Assembly: GCA_963768415.1 (NCBI GenBank)
Contig: CAVYHX010000036.1
Span: 1 to 36,698 of the forward strand
Direction of reading: 5' to 3'
DNA length: 36,698 nucleotides
Source of the DNA: CAVYHX01 sp963768415
GTDB lineage: Bacteria; Pseudomonadota; Gammaproteobacteria; UBA9214
Part shown: in pieces, positions 1 to 8,653 of the stretch
How the letters are laid out: every line of letters begins with the position of its first letter
How positions within the stretch are numbered: the stretch's first letter is position 1
Program-made: the position numbers and the translations under genes
The notes under the pieces: generated by a model
The model's input: only the letters and a program-made list of their open reading frames with translations
Databases searched by the model: none
Told to the model about the DNA's origin: nothing

Positions 1-173
1 GTCGGTGGCAGTACGTCCAGTTGCCCGGGCTGAATCGCGGGGTCTTCGGGTGGGCTTTCGCTGAAGTGGGTCACGCCCTCCTGATCCACCCAGGTGTAGA
101 CCGGCCCGGCAACTGACGGTGAAAAATCAGTTAAAACAATTAGATATATAATTATGGCTGGACGGTAACGCAT
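1..173 (-). CDS. Secreted DUF4124-domain protein, N-terminal part (runs off the left edge)
   Basis: The ATG at 173 is preceded by a good ribosome site on the minus strand (complement of tacctcc at 181-187). About 57 codons are visible before the window ends. The protein opens with a short basic stretch (MRYRP) and a hydrophobic run, which looks like a Sec signal peptide. Then comes VYTWVDQEGVTHFSE, the typical start of DUF4124, a small periplasmic domain of unknown function common in proteobacterial envelope proteins. The C-terminal part is outside the window, so its full domain content is unknown. DUF4124 is recognised from memory of the family motif (YxWxDxxGxxHFS). The role is not established. 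Confidence 0.75.
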   Translation of the reverse strand, partial: MRYRPAIIIYLIVLTDFSPSVAGPVYTWVDQEGVTHFSESPPEDPAIQPGQLDVLPP

Positions 174-252
174 TCGGGATTACCTCCTTCACTACGACCC
201 TGCCACACATTGCCGGTTCCATACAAGCCCGTTTGGACAGTAACGGCCGCCT

Positions 253-694
253 GGCCGCGATCGTATTAATCATCAATCGCGCCGCAGGGTGGTGTTCCGT
301 ACCCATGATGGGCACGCTGCGCTTCATTCATCCTACGATGATTAATAGTTGTACAGTTTGTGTAGGTTGGGCGAAGGAACGTAGTGACGATGTACATGGA
401 TGTACAAGTGCCGCGGGAGGCAGGATGCCGTGAGCGGCCGCGCCCAACATCCGGGCCGCGATCGTGTTAATTATCAATCGCGCCGCAGGGTGGTGTTCCG
501 TACCCATGATGGGCACGCTGCGCTTTGCCCATCCTACGATGATTAATAGTTGTGTAGGTTAGGCGAAGGAACGCAGCATCAATGATGGGCACGCTGCGCT
601 TTGCCCATCCTGCGATGATTAATAGTTGTACAGGTTGTGTAGGTTGGGCGAAGGAACGTAGTGACGCGCCCAACATCCGGGCCGCGCCCAACAG
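253..694. repeat. Three-copy block of REP-like hairpin repeats
   Basis: Three imperfect copies of one module occupy most of the 534-bp gap between the DUF4124 gene and the outer-membrane gene: about 253-389, 454-577 and 581-694. Each carries two hairpin-forming segments. One is GATGGGCACGCTGCGCTT followed by TGCCCATC. The other is GGTTGGGCG with a short loop and CGCGCCCAAC. Between them is the shared stretch gatgattaatagttgt. Copies 1 and 2 also share an upstream part (ggccgcgatcgt...caatcgcgccgcagggtgg). This matches the general style of intergenic palindromic repeats in proteobacteria. No gene is seen here; the short open frames are by-products of the repeats. Confidence 0.75.
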
Positions 695-707
695 ATCGGC
701 AGCGGTT

Positions 708-1945
708 TCAGAAATGGCGGTCCAGCGTAAGCTGGAGATAGTCATCGTTACGGAAACTGTAGAGTGTGCTGCCGGGCGGCGCATTGGAAAACAAGCGTGC
801 TTCCAGTTCGACGGTCCAGTGGGCGCCGAGCCGGCGACTGGCTTCCAGGTTGTAAGTGACGGCGCTGGAGTCGCGGTCAGTAATAATACCGAGCAGGGCC
901 TCGCTAGACTGCGCATCATTTACCGCCAGGCGCAGACCGACCATGAGAGTCGTCTTCAAACGGCGTCGGTGCACGCTCTCCACGGTCATCGAAATGGTAT
1001 TCGCTGATCAGGCCGAGATCAGCTGCAGTGTCGAAAATACCGACCCAGGTGTATTCGAACCCTCCGACCGCCGCACTATACCGGTCGCCCTGACCGGAGC
1101 GTGTCAGCCATTCCAGCTTCCAGAGCCAGTCGCCCCAGGGTTGCCTGCAGATCGAGACTGGTCTGGTCAATGGTTTCATACAGCGGGATGAGTACCGCTT
1201 CCCCGGCAGCTGTCAGCCCCGGGAGCAGACGCGGTTCGCGGCTGGTGCCGCTGAAATGCGCCAGCCCGAAATCCCAGTCGCCGATGTAGTGTGACCAGCG
1301 GATGGCAAAATCGATGTGCCTGTCTTCAGCCGCTGAGGCATAGAGCGGGTGGTCGGTGTCGACCCGTGGGATCGAGCGCAGCCGTCCGTCCCTGCCGGGA
1401 AAGGTGCGTTCCCGGAAGCCCGGCAGCACGATACAGATCGATGGTGCCCCAGTCCCGGATCAGCGCCAGGTTGACCAGCGGCTGTCCGAGCTTGTCTTCC
1501 TGGTCGATATTCTCGACCAGGTCGGTCTGGTTGATGATGTCGACCAGGTGCTGGGATTCCGCGACACCCCAGAACACCTTGCTGATGCCGGCGCGCAGTT
1601 CCCAGGTCTGCCCCGCCTTTTGCCAGACCAGTTCCCGAATATCGCCGTGGGTGCGTTCACTGTCGTGCTGGTCCAGACGCAGGAAGGGTTGAAAGGTGAA
1701 GCTTTGTGCTGCCGTTGTCCCACTCGGCTATAAAACTCGGGTTCGGTCACCAGGGAAAGATTGAAGTGATCGTGCTGTGCGGGTGCAACCGGGTCGTGCT
1801 GAAACAGGCGGGCCTCCATGCCGAGGTATCCGGACCATTCGCCGGCCGCCAGCCGCGCCGGCAGCAGCAGGCTGCAGGCAAGTACTGCCACGGTGAGCAG
1901 CCGGCTGACGGGAGGTAGATTCACGCTATCGGGGTTGCTGGCCAA
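708..1945 (-). pseudogene. Putative outer-membrane beta-barrel protein, reading frame broken by five single-base shifts
   Basis: One protein of about 400 residues can be followed on the minus strand through several frames. It starts at TTG 1945 or, more likely, GTG 1924 (MNLPPVSRLL plus a hydrophobic signal peptide ending near LAAGEW). It passes through EWDNGST, SFTFQPFLRLDQHDSE, KVFWGVAESQHLVDII, LPGFRERTFPG and GDWLWKLEWLTRSGQG, and ends in DYLQLTLDRHF, a classic barrel C-terminus with terminal Phe. The frame is recovered by removing one base near each of 1727, 1703, 1430, 1134 and 948. All five changes look like insertions. Many alternating aromatic and polar strands fit an outer-membrane porin-like protein. 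Substrate and family are not identified. The shifts may be sequencing errors rather than decay. Confidence 0.6.
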
Positions 1946-2127
1946 GGTAATGAGAAAAGCGATATTTAATCTACTAATTCATTAAGTTATGCAGTTCAGG
2001 ATGAGCCGGAAAACGCCCGGGCCAGGGCACAACACAAGTTCTCTAAAGGGCCATCTTACGGTGGCCGATAAGGTTTTCATAGTACGGCTATGCAGATCCA
2101 TCCTGTCCAGGCATAAGGGGGCAGTCT

Positions 2128-2325
2128 ATGAGCGTTGTAACGCAAGATGTTGCACTGAATAAACGCAAGCCACGCAAGAAGCGCCGCAAGGGAGTCGCGG
2201 CATTACGCGCGATGCGCAGGGCGCTGGCACGGCGCAAGCTGGAAGAAATGCGCGATGATAAACTGCTCAGCGAACAAATCTATGATGTGTTTGCCGATGA
2301 GGATGAAGGCATGTCCTCCGGTTAA
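2128..2325 (+). CDS. Small, very basic hypothetical protein (65 aa)
   Basis: The ATG at 2128 follows an AAGGGGG stretch at a suitable distance. The N-terminal half is rich in Lys and Arg (NKRKPRKKRRKG, then MRRALARRKLEEMR). The C-terminal part is acidic (DVFADEDEG). This charge split suggests a nucleic-acid or ribosome-associated small protein, but I do not recognise a family. It stands alone, 125 bp ahead of another unknown gene. Confidence 0.5.
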   Translation: MSVVTQDVALNKRKPRKKRRKGVAALRAMRRALARRKLEEMRDDKLLSEQIYDVFADEDEGMSSG

Positions 2326-2449
2326 CGAACCCGAACGTTACACCGGCACAGTGCATGGGTCTGGCGTGCTGTTTTTCACGGTTATCGTCAATGGTCCCGG
2401 CGTTATTATCCTGCTGCCGTGGCGGCCATGTTTGGCCTAGAATGTATGC

Positions 2450-2821
2450 ATGGCTGCCAGAACACTGACCCTGCAATGTGACATAGCAACCAGTCATATC
2501 CTTAGCCGAGCTATTCGCGACTACGCGCTTGCCGCCTACCCCGAGGGCGGTTCGGAATGTGCGCAGGTCGCCCGTTACACCCTGCTGGAACTTGCAGCGA
2601 CCATCGATGCCGGCGTGACCACCGACACTGCGGTAATTGAAATCAGCAAACGGCCGCGTGCAATGGTCAAGGCCGCAATCGAATATTATTTCGATCGCAT
2701 GGATGCGGCACAGGGTGGCATCTCAACGGAACAACGCAGGGTGTTCCTTGCATTGCTGTCCGGAGCGCCGGTCAACCGTGCGCTCCTGGCAGCGGCAGCA
2801 GTTATCGATCGGGCAGGGTGA
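2450..2821 (+). CDS. Hypothetical protein (123 aa)
   Basis: An open frame with normal codon use for this window; no strong ribosome site precedes the ATG (alternatives at 2445 are in other frames). The sequence is soluble and mostly helical, with no signal peptide or membrane segment. It contains a central VTTDTAVIEISKRPRAMV stretch and an Ala-rich C-terminus. I do not recognise it. It converges with the minus-strand gene at 2834, with only 12 bp between their stops. Confidence 0.5.
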   Translation: MAARTLTLQCDIATSHILSRAIRDYALAAYPEGGSECAQVARYTLLELAATIDAGVTTDTAVIEISKRPRAMVKAAIEYYFDRMDAAQGGISTEQRRVFLALLSGAPVNRALLAAAAVIDRAG

Positions 2822-2833
2822 TAAAGCGCGCTG

Positions 2834-3115
2834 TTATTTGGTCCATTCCTGCAAGGCTTCGATGACCTTTTCCGCCTGGTCCTTGCTGGAAATATTGAAT
2901 TTCGATTTTTGCTGATATTCGCCGTTGCGTTTCTGGTACCGGCGGATGGTGTATTTGTCCGGTCCATACTCCTCTTTCGCGCGGTTCCAGTCCTGGTAAC
3001 GAAAAATGACCGTTGACCATGCGCCCTTGGTCAGGATCTTCTTGTCCAGCTCCTTGACGGTTTCGATACCGTCCTCTTCATACGTGACTGTCAGTTCATC
3101 TACAGTTGTGGCCAT
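2834..3115 (-). CDS. Conserved hypothetical protein of proteobacteria (93 aa)
   Basis: The ATG at 3115 is preceded by GGAG at six bases. The protein starts MATTVDELTVTYEEDG and continues with a KELDKKILTKGAWSTV segment, FRYQDWNRAKEEYGPDKY and a C-terminal KFNISSKDQAEKVIEALQ. I recall closely similar short proteins in beta- and gammaproteobacteria, always annotated as hypothetical. It is soluble, has mixed charge, and has no known catalytic motif. The many conserved charged and aromatic positions suggest a real, constrained protein. Its function is unknown. Confidence 0.75.
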   Translation of the reverse strand: MATTVDELTVTYEEDGIETVKELDKKILTKGAWSTVIFRYQDWNRAKEEYGPDKYTIRRYQKRNGEYQQKSKFNISSKDQAEKVIEALQEWTK

Positions 3116-3363
3116 GTGGTACTCCGGAATTGAATGGATCAGATAGCGGTTGCGCAGCCATCATACGGATTTACACGGGAAGCGGAAGTAGTCCTGATAA
3201 AGATCTTTGATATCAGCTTGTTCCGGATAAATACCGGTCTATTAGCCACTCGAACGGTGCGCATGCCGGGCGCCGGGTCCGCAACAACCGTCCGGGTGCC
3301 GCCGCGCGCCCGGACGCCGGCGTTGCATTGTATGATGTCGCATTCAATTGCCAGCAGGGCGCC

Positions 3364-4713
3364 ATGACGCGTTACCGCACTTCACCTGTCCAGCAGGCCG
3401 GTATGCCCGGCGGCATGCCGTTCATAATCGCCAATGAGGCGGCCGAACGGTTCAGCTATTACGGCATGCGCGCCATTCTGGTGGTTTTCATGACCCAGTA
3501 TCTGGCCAGCCGCAGCGGGGTACTGGATGTAATGGGTGCCGACGCGGCCAAGGGCTGGTTTCACCTGTTCGTTTCGGCCGTCTATGTGACCCCGCTGCTG
3601 GGGGCATTGCTCGCCGACGGGGTGCTGGGCAAATACCGCACGATTATTCTCCTGTCGCTGGTCTACTGTGCGGGGCATTTTGCGCTGGCGCTGGACGATA
3701 CCCGCCTGGGGCTGGTGCTCGGCCTGGGCCTGATCGCGATCGGGGCGGGCGGGATCAAGCCGTGTGTCTCGGCCCATCTGGGCGACCAGTTCGGTCAGAC
3801 CAATCGCGGCCTGCTGGGACGCGCGTTTGCCTGGTTTTATTTTGCCATCAACCTGGGGGCGTTTATATCCAGTCTGGCTATACCCTGGTTACTGCAGCAC
3901 TACGGTTCCCGGGTGGCGTTTGCCGTGCCGGGTGTCCTGATGCTGATGGCCACGCTGGTGTTTTGGTCGGGCCGCCACCGGTTCGTGCATGTCCCGCCGG
4001 GTGGCCGCCGTTTTTTGCAGGAGACCTTCGGTTCCATCGGCCGGGCTGCGCTGCTGCGTCTGTGCACGGTGTATGTCTTTGTTGCCGTCTTCTGGGCACT
4101 GTTTGACCAGACTGCCTCCGCCTGGGTGTTGCAGGCGCAGCACATGGATCGCATGCTGCTGGGTATCGAACTGTTGCCGGCCCAGATCCAGGCCGCCAAC
4201 CCGTTGCTGGTGATGGTGCTGATACCGTTATTTTCCTATGGTGTGTATCCGCTCATCGAGCGTGTCTATACGCTGACACCATTGCGCAAGATCGCCATCG
4301 GCCTGTTCGTTACCGCGCTGGCGTTTTCGATTCCGACCCTGGTGCAATACAGCATCGATGGCGGTGGCAGGCCACCTATCGGCTGGCAGTTGCTTGCCTA
4401 TGCGGTGCTGACCGCGGGGGAGGTGATGGTCTCCATCACGTGCCTGGAATTTTCCTATATGCAGGCGCCGAAGACCATGAAGTCCTTCGTCATGGCCTTT
4501 TTCATGCTGTCGATTTCCCTCGGCAATCTGTTTACCAGTGCAGTCAATTTCTTCATCCAGAATGCAGATGGCAGTAGCAAGCTCGCGGGTGCGGACTATT
4601 ATGTTTTTTTTACGGCACTGATGCTGGTGACCGCTGTGCTGTTCACGCAGGTGGTGCGCTGCTATCGGGGGGAGAGCCATCTGCAGGACGAGTTGCCGGC
4701 CAGGGGCGGCTAG
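3364..4713 (+). CDS. POT-family proton-dependent oligopeptide transporter
   Basis: An inner-membrane symporter of the POT/PTR2 branch of the major facilitator superfamily, which takes up di- and tripeptides with protons. The signature ExxERFxYYG is at residues 25-34 (E25, E28, R29, F30, Y33). A second family signature, GIGAGGIKPCVSAHLGDQF-like, lies near residue 140. The rest is a series of hydrophobic helices, about 12 by eye. At 449 aa it is at the short end for bacterial POT proteins. The ATG at 3364 was chosen over an upstream one at 3328 because the family begins shortly before the ERFxYYG motif. The exact peptide substrate cannot be told. The gene is not in an obvious operon. Confidence 0.9.
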   Translation: MTRYRTSPVQQAGMPGGMPFIIANEAAERFSYYGMRAILVVFMTQYLASRSGVLDVMGADAAKGWFHLFVSAVYVTPLLGALLADGVLGKYRTIILLSLVYCAGHFALALDDTRLGLVLGLGLIAIGAGGIKPCVSAHLGDQFGQTNRGLLGRAFAWFYFAINLGAFISSLAIPWLLQHYGSRVAFAVPGVLMLMATLVFWSGRHRFVHVPPGGRRFLQETFGSIGRAALLRLCTVYVFVAVFWALFDQTASAWVLQAQHMDRMLLGIELLPAQIQAANPLLVMVLIPLFSYGVYPLIERVYTLTPLRKIAIGLFVTALAFSIPTLVQYSIDGGGRPPIGWQLLAYAVLTAGEVMVSITCLEFSYMQAPKTMKSFVMAFFMLSISLGNLFTSAVNFFIQNADGSSKLAGADYYVFFTALMLVTAVLFTQVVRCYRGESHLQDELPARGG

Positions 4714-4735
4714 TCACGCGCGGGAGCATGCTTGA

Positions 4736-5233
4736 TTATTTGCACATGTCCGTTTTCGGGTACTTGTCCTTCACCTCGCGGATCTTCTTGTCCAGTTCGA
4801 TCTCCGCGCTCACATCACCCTGGCGTGCCTTGTAGGCGGCGTCCAGCTGATCTCCGATAGAGGGGTATTCGGCCCTGCGCAGGGCGGCGTAATTGCTGAG
4901 CATACCGCCTTCAGGGAGTTTGGCCAGGGCGTCCTGCAACTCTTTGGCCGTGGGCTTGGGAGCATCGGCATGCCATTCCGCCAGGTAGGCATCCTGCCCC
5001 GTACTGTCGTGCCCGATGATGTAATCGATACCGATGTGTGCGTCGGGATGGATCAGATGCACGGCATGACAGAGTTCGCGCGCGCTCATGTCGGTTCTGA
5101 CCATGTTTTGCTGTTGGACGATATCGCGGATTTGTTCATGTGTTCTGCGTGCGTTTTGCCAGATGATGAACACCCAGCCGCAGACACCCAGTATTATGAT
5201 ACCGAGGATACCCAAGATTCCCTGGTCGACCAT
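4736..5233 (-). CDS. Membrane-anchored protein with a phage tail-assembly-like C-terminal segment
   Basis: The start at 5233 has an AAGGAG site eight bases upstream. Residues about 5-25 (GILGIIILGVCGWVFII) form one transmembrane helix, followed by a short basic coiled region. The second half contains DAYLAEWHADAPKPTAKEL and then RRAEYPSIGDQLDAAYKAR, ending in DKKIREVKDKYPK. The pattern 'AEYPsigdQLDa...KaKYPK' is familiar from phage tail-fibre assembly proteins (XkdW/DUF4376-like). Here it sits on a chromosomal membrane protein with no other phage gene nearby. The function is unknown and the similarity is from motif memory only. Confidence 0.65.
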   Translation of the reverse strand: MVDQGILGILGIIILGVCGWVFIIWQNARRTHEQIRDIVQQQNMVRTDMSARELCHAVHLIHPDAHIGIDYIIGHDSTGQDAYLAEWHADAPKPTAKELQDALAKLPEGGMLSNYAALRRAEYPSIGDQLDAAYKARQGDVSAEIELDKKIREVKDKYPKTDMCK

Positions 5234-5460
5234 GACGGTTGCTCCTTAACTCGCTGGAAGGCGCTGACAGTGTAGCAAGTAATGAAGACAATCAACAATA
5301 TAAGCAATCCGGGTCCATGCCGGACTGCAGCGATTCACTCTGTGCAGGGCCTGGAGCGACACAGATCGAGCACATGGCCTGGCCGGCTATCCGCTGGTTA
5401 TGCATGCCATGACAACGTTCTACTGTTGGAGGGCATCCGGAGTTTCGGGCGACGCGACTG

Positions 5461-6348
5461 ATGGTATTGAAAACGACGCAAAACGGACAATCGCACGGTG
5501 CGCGTTCATCACAGCGCCCGGTGCCATTTGCAATGCGCATAATGCGATTGCTGTTTTCCAGGGTGGGCGGCGTACTGCCCGGCCTGATGGGGCGTTGGGC
5601 CTACCGGTTGTGGTTTCGCACCCGGCGGTTTCCGGAGTCCGCCGCCGGCAAGCGTGCGACCGGCCGGGCCGGGCGCGCCACCCTGGTGGTCAACGGGATA
5701 CCGGTTGCACTCTACAGCTGGGGTACGGGGCCGGTGGTTGTGTTTGTGCATGGCTGGTCCGGGCGCGGCAGCCAGGCCGCCGCATTCGTCGAGCCTCTCA
5801 CGCAGGCCGGATACCGGGTCATAGCAGTCGATGCGCCCGGCCATGGCGAGACACCGGGGGACCGGACCAGCATCTTCGAGTGTGCCGCCGTCCTGCAAGC
5901 GATCGCCGGGCAATACGGCCCCCTGCACGCTGTAATCACGCATTCCTTCGGCGGGATGGTGCTGGCCTATGTCATGCGCCACGGGCTTGCAGTCGCACGC
6001 GTTGTTTGTATCAGCGCGCCGGCAGACATCGATTTTCTGCTGGACAACTTTGCGCGCACCCTGTCGATGCACCCGGCGGTCGCTGCGGATTTGCGCCGCC
6101 GGCTGGCGCAACGCTATGGTGAAAATCTTCATGAACAGGTGTCGACCAGCGTCAATGTCCGCAACCTGTCAACACCCGCACTGATTATCCACGATGCAGA
6201 CGATGCCAGCGTGCCCGTGCAGCAGGGTGAACTGATCGCCGCCGCCTGGCCCGGGGCCCGGTTTTTGAAAACCCGCGGCCTTGGCCATGGCCGTATCCTG
6301 CGTGCTACGGAGACGGTGCAGGCGGCTGTTGAATTTATTGCGCAGTGA
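5461..6348 (+). CDS. Alpha/beta hydrolase
   Basis: A serine hydrolase of the alpha/beta fold. The HGWSGRG oxyanion-loop motif is at residues 98-104, the nucleophile elbow HSFGG has Ser162, an acidic residue sits in HDADD (about 247-248), and His276 is in LGHGR; together they form a plausible catalytic triad. The N-terminal ~70 residues are basic (WFRTRRFPES and so on) and precede the core. Translation may instead begin at ATG 5533 (MRIMRLLFSR); neither start has a strong ribosome site. The substrate cannot be inferred. It is followed 54 bp later by the SixA-like gene. Confidence 0.8.
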   Translation: MVLKTTQNGQSHGARSSQRPVPFAMRIMRLLFSRVGGVLPGLMGRWAYRLWFRTRRFPESAAGKRATGRAGRATLVVNGIPVALYSWGTGPVVVFVHGWSGRGSQAAAFVEPLTQAGYRVIAVDAPGHGETPGDRTSIFECAAVLQAIAGQYGPLHAVITHSFGGMVLAYVMRHGLAVARVVCISAPADIDFLLDNFARTLSMHPAVAADLRRRLAQRYGENLHEQVSTSVNVRNLSTPALIIHDADDASVPVQQGELIAAAWPGARFLKTRGLGHGRILRATETVQAAVEFIAQ

Positions 6349-6402
6349 CTGGCGCCGATTCATTGCTTGGTCTGGGTAGCGGTCCGCGTTATCCTGAGTC
6401 CC

Positions 6403-6879
6403 ATGAGGCTTTATCTGGTACAGCATGGCGCCGCACTGGGTAAGGACGTGGATCCGCAACGCCCGTTGAGCGAGCAGGGGGAGCGGGATGTCCGGGCCAT
6501 GGCCGATTTCCTTGGCGCTGCCGGGATCCGTGTGGAGCGTATCTGGCACAGCGGCAAGCGGCGCGCGGAACAAACGGCAGCGGCGTTGTCCCGACAGGTG
6601 CTACCCGGGGGCCGGATCGAGGCGACTGCCGGAATCAACCCGAACGATTCCGTGCAGGAGTTCGCCCTGGATGCCGACTGCTGGCAGGAAGATACCCTGG
6701 TCGTCGGTCACCTGCCCTACATGTCACGCCTGGTATCGCTGTTGATCTGCGGGGATCCGGACCGGGAAATAGTCAGTTATCGACCCGGCAGTGTGGTGTG
6801 CCTGGAGCGTTCCGCTGCACAGCAGTGGACACTGCAGTGGATGTTGCCACCCGGACTGCTGGCGGCGCCCGATCAATGA
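6403..6879 (+). CDS. sixA: SixA-like phosphohistidine phosphatase (histidine phosphatase superfamily)
   Basis: A 158-residue protein matching the short SixA branch of the histidine phosphatase superfamily, which dephosphorylates phosphohistidine on signalling proteins. The N-terminal motif reads LVQHG (His8) rather than the usual RHG. This Q form is, from memory, common in related SixA-like proteins. It is followed by DPQRPLSEQGERD, WHSGKRRAEQTA and VVGHLPYMSRLV, the second catalytic His region. The ATG at 6403 fits the family start; an upstream in-frame start at 6367 would add residues unlike the family. The gene is followed 16 bp later by a small unknown gene. Confidence 0.85.
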   Translation: MRLYLVQHGAALGKDVDPQRPLSEQGERDVRAMADFLGAAGIRVERIWHSGKRRAEQTAAALSRQVLPGGRIEATAGINPNDSVQEFALDADCWQEDTLVVGHLPYMSRLVSLLICGDPDREIVSYRPGSVVCLERSAAQQWTLQWMLPPGLLAAPDQ

Positions 6880-6895
6880 AACCCCGGCGATCGCG

Positions 6896-7144
6896 ATGAG
6901 TCTGCGCGGCATCGTTCCTCCCGATCCGGAGACCGGCGTCTCCCGGGAGCACTTCGCGGTTATCTTTACGCCGCGTACCAGCCGCAAACGCTATCCGGCC
7001 GGCTGTGTGGAAATCTTCGACAATCCGCAGGCGGCACTCGCGGCATCCGACCCCGACAATAAACGCCATGCCGCCCGGGTAGTCGGCCCGTCGAAATCAT
7101 CCGAAGGCCAGTTTATCTACTATCTGATCGACTGGCTGAACTAG
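6896..7144 (+). CDS. Hypothetical protein downstream of sixA (82 aa)
   Basis: The ATG at 6896 is only 16 bp after the sixA stop, so the two are probably co-transcribed. The protein starts MSLRGIVPPDPETGVSREHF and includes a TPRTSRKRYPAGCVEIF segment and a C-terminal QFIYYLIDWLN. It is small and soluble, with no known motif. Conserved-looking aromatic and charged positions suggest a real gene, but I do not recognise a named family. Confidence 0.6.
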   Translation: MSLRGIVPPDPETGVSREHFAVIFTPRTSRKRYPAGCVEIFDNPQAALAASDPDNKRHAARVVGPSKSSEGQFIYYLIDWLN

Positions 7145-7186
7145 CAGGGATCGTTGCCTGGATTGCGCCTGTCACTCCGCTGTGAT

Positions 7187-8056
7187 TCAAAACCTGCCCT
7201 GCGCATAGTCTTCAAAGGCCTGCTGCACTTCCACCCGGGTGTTCATGACGAAGGGGCCGCCCCGGGCGACCGGTTCGTTCAGCGGTTTACCGGCGATCAG
7301 CAGGAAGCGCGCCGCATTCGTGCCGGCCTGTATATCAATGCTTTCACCATGGGTCAGTACGCCCAGGTCATCACGCGTGAGCTGCACCGTCTTGCCATCC
7401 ACATCCCGTGCCCCCGGGGATCCCTGGATGACATACACAAAGGCGTTGTGTTCTGCCGGCAAGCGTTCCGCGAAGCGCTGTTCCGCGGGTAATGTAACAT
7501 CCAGATACAGGGGTTCGGTCAGGGGCTGCACGACCGGCCCCTGGGTGCCGTGCGCCGTCTTGCCGGCGATGACCCGGACCTCGACACCGTTATCCCGCGT
7601 TTCCACGGGGATATGTCCGGCCGGGTATTCCTGGTATTCGGGAGGGTCCATCTTGTGTTGTGCGGGCAGGTTCACCCAGAGCTGAAAACCTTCCAGCAGG
7701 CCGTTTTCCTGTTCCGGCATTTCCGAGTGCACGATACCCTTGCCGGCGGTCATCCACTGGATGCCGCCGGGTTCGATCAGCCCCTCATGGCCCGCGTTGT
7801 CCTTGTGGCGCATGCGCCCACTGAGCAGGTAGGTGACCGTTTCGAAGCCGCGATGCGGATGCGCGGGGAATCCGGCGATATAGTCTTCGGGTTTGTCGGA
7901 ACGGAACGCGTCCAGCAGCAGAAAGGGGTCCAGCATGGGCAGCGGCGGCTGGCCGATGACCCGGGTAAGTTCCACGCCGGCCCCGTCCGTGGCCGGTGTA
8001 CCCTTGATGATGCGAGCGATGCCCCTTGCTGCCTGCCCGGGCTTGTTCATGGTCAT
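7187..8056 (-). CDS. Pirin family protein (bicupin, possible quercetinase-like dioxygenase)
   Basis: A 289-residue bicupin. The metal-binding set of pirins is visible in the N-terminal cupin: HPHRGFET (His66, His68) and GIVHSEMPE (His110, Glu112). The C-terminal cupin follows, ending around GGPFVMNTRVEVQQAFEDY, a typical pirin tail. Bacterial pirins bind iron; some, such as YhhW, have quercetin dioxygenase activity and others act as regulators, so the exact role is open. The ribosome site GGAGGG sits just before ATG 8056; ATG 8050 is an alternative start with better spacing. It is a single-gene unit. Confidence 0.92.
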   Translation of the reverse strand: MTMNKPGQAARGIARIIKGTPATDGAGVELTRVIGQPPLPMLDPFLLLDAFRSDKPEDYIAGFPAHPHRGFETVTYLLSGRMRHKDNAGHEGLIEPGGIQWMTAGKGIVHSEMPEQENGLLEGFQLWVNLPAQHKMDPPEYQEYPAGHIPVETRDNGVEVRVIAGKTAHGTQGPVVQPLTEPLYLDVTLPAEQRFAERLPAEHNAFVYVIQGSPGARDVDGKTVQLTRDDLGVLTHGESIDIQAGTNAARFLLIAGKPLNEPVARGGPFVMNTRVEVQQAFEDYAQGRF

Positions 8057-8101
8057 TCCCTCCAGCGTTCAGGGCGCCGACGTGTGTCGATCCGCCGACA
8101 G

Positions 8102-8653
8102 TTACTTGTACGGTTCGACCCGTGCCGGCGCCGGACGTTCCGGCAGCGTGCGCAGGAATTCGACATAGGCCGGAGTGTCCCACGGGCGCCCGCCCAGTGC
8201 CTGGTAGCGGATGCGGTTGTCCGGATCGACCAGAAAGGTCGCGGGCAAGCCGCGCGGTTGCCAGCGTTCGGTGACCAGGCCGTCGCTATCCATGAGCGGA
8301 ACCAGGTCCGGCGCCACGATGCCGAGGAAGCTGAAGACCGTGTCCTCGGTTTCCGCGGTATTGACGACGACGAATTCGAGCTCAGTGTTGCCCAGCAGGG
8401 TGATCATGCGCTCGATGGTGGGCATTTCGCGCCGGCACGGGCCGCACCAGGTCGCCCAGAAATGCACGAAGCGCCAGTGGCCGCGCGTTGCGGCGAGGTC
8501 GTATGCCGTACCATCCATATCGTCGAGTTGCAGTGCCGGTGCCGGCACGCCGTCGACTGGCATGACACCGGCTGGCAGCGCGGCTGCCCGGACGGCGGCT
8601 GTCGTCAGTAACAGTACGCTACCGAGCAGGATGGCGGCGGTGGATAATTTCAC
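8102..8653 (-). CDS. TlpA-like periplasmic thioredoxin-fold protein
   Basis: An exported thiol-disulfide protein. The hydrophobic signal segment is followed by the thioredoxin fold with WCGPC (CGPC at residues 70-73) and the later cis-Pro region RGLPATFLVDPDN. This arrangement is typical of the TlpA/ResA group, which reduces disulfides in the periplasm, often for cytochrome c or apoprotein maturation. I prefer GTG 8653, which overlaps the upstream gene's TGA as GTGA (translational coupling), over ATG 8677. The partner gene upstream is a secreted protein of unknown function. The substrate is not known; a cytochrome c gene lies about 2 kb away on the other strand. Confidence 0.85.
   Translation of the reverse strand: MKLSTAAILLGSVLLLTTAAVRAAALPAGVMPVDGVPAPALQLDDMDGTAYDLAATRGHWRFVHFWATWCGPCRREMPTIERMITLLGNTELEFVVVNTAETEDTVFSFLGIVAPDLVPLMDSDGLVTERWQPRGLPATFLVDPDNRIRYQALGGRPWDTPAYVEFLRTLPERPAPARVEPYK

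Noticed and set aside
2041..2127. Possible riboswitch-like leader (GGCCA...TGGCC hairpin) before the small basic protein
   Set aside because: It has only a five-base stem and matches no riboswitch consensus that I know.
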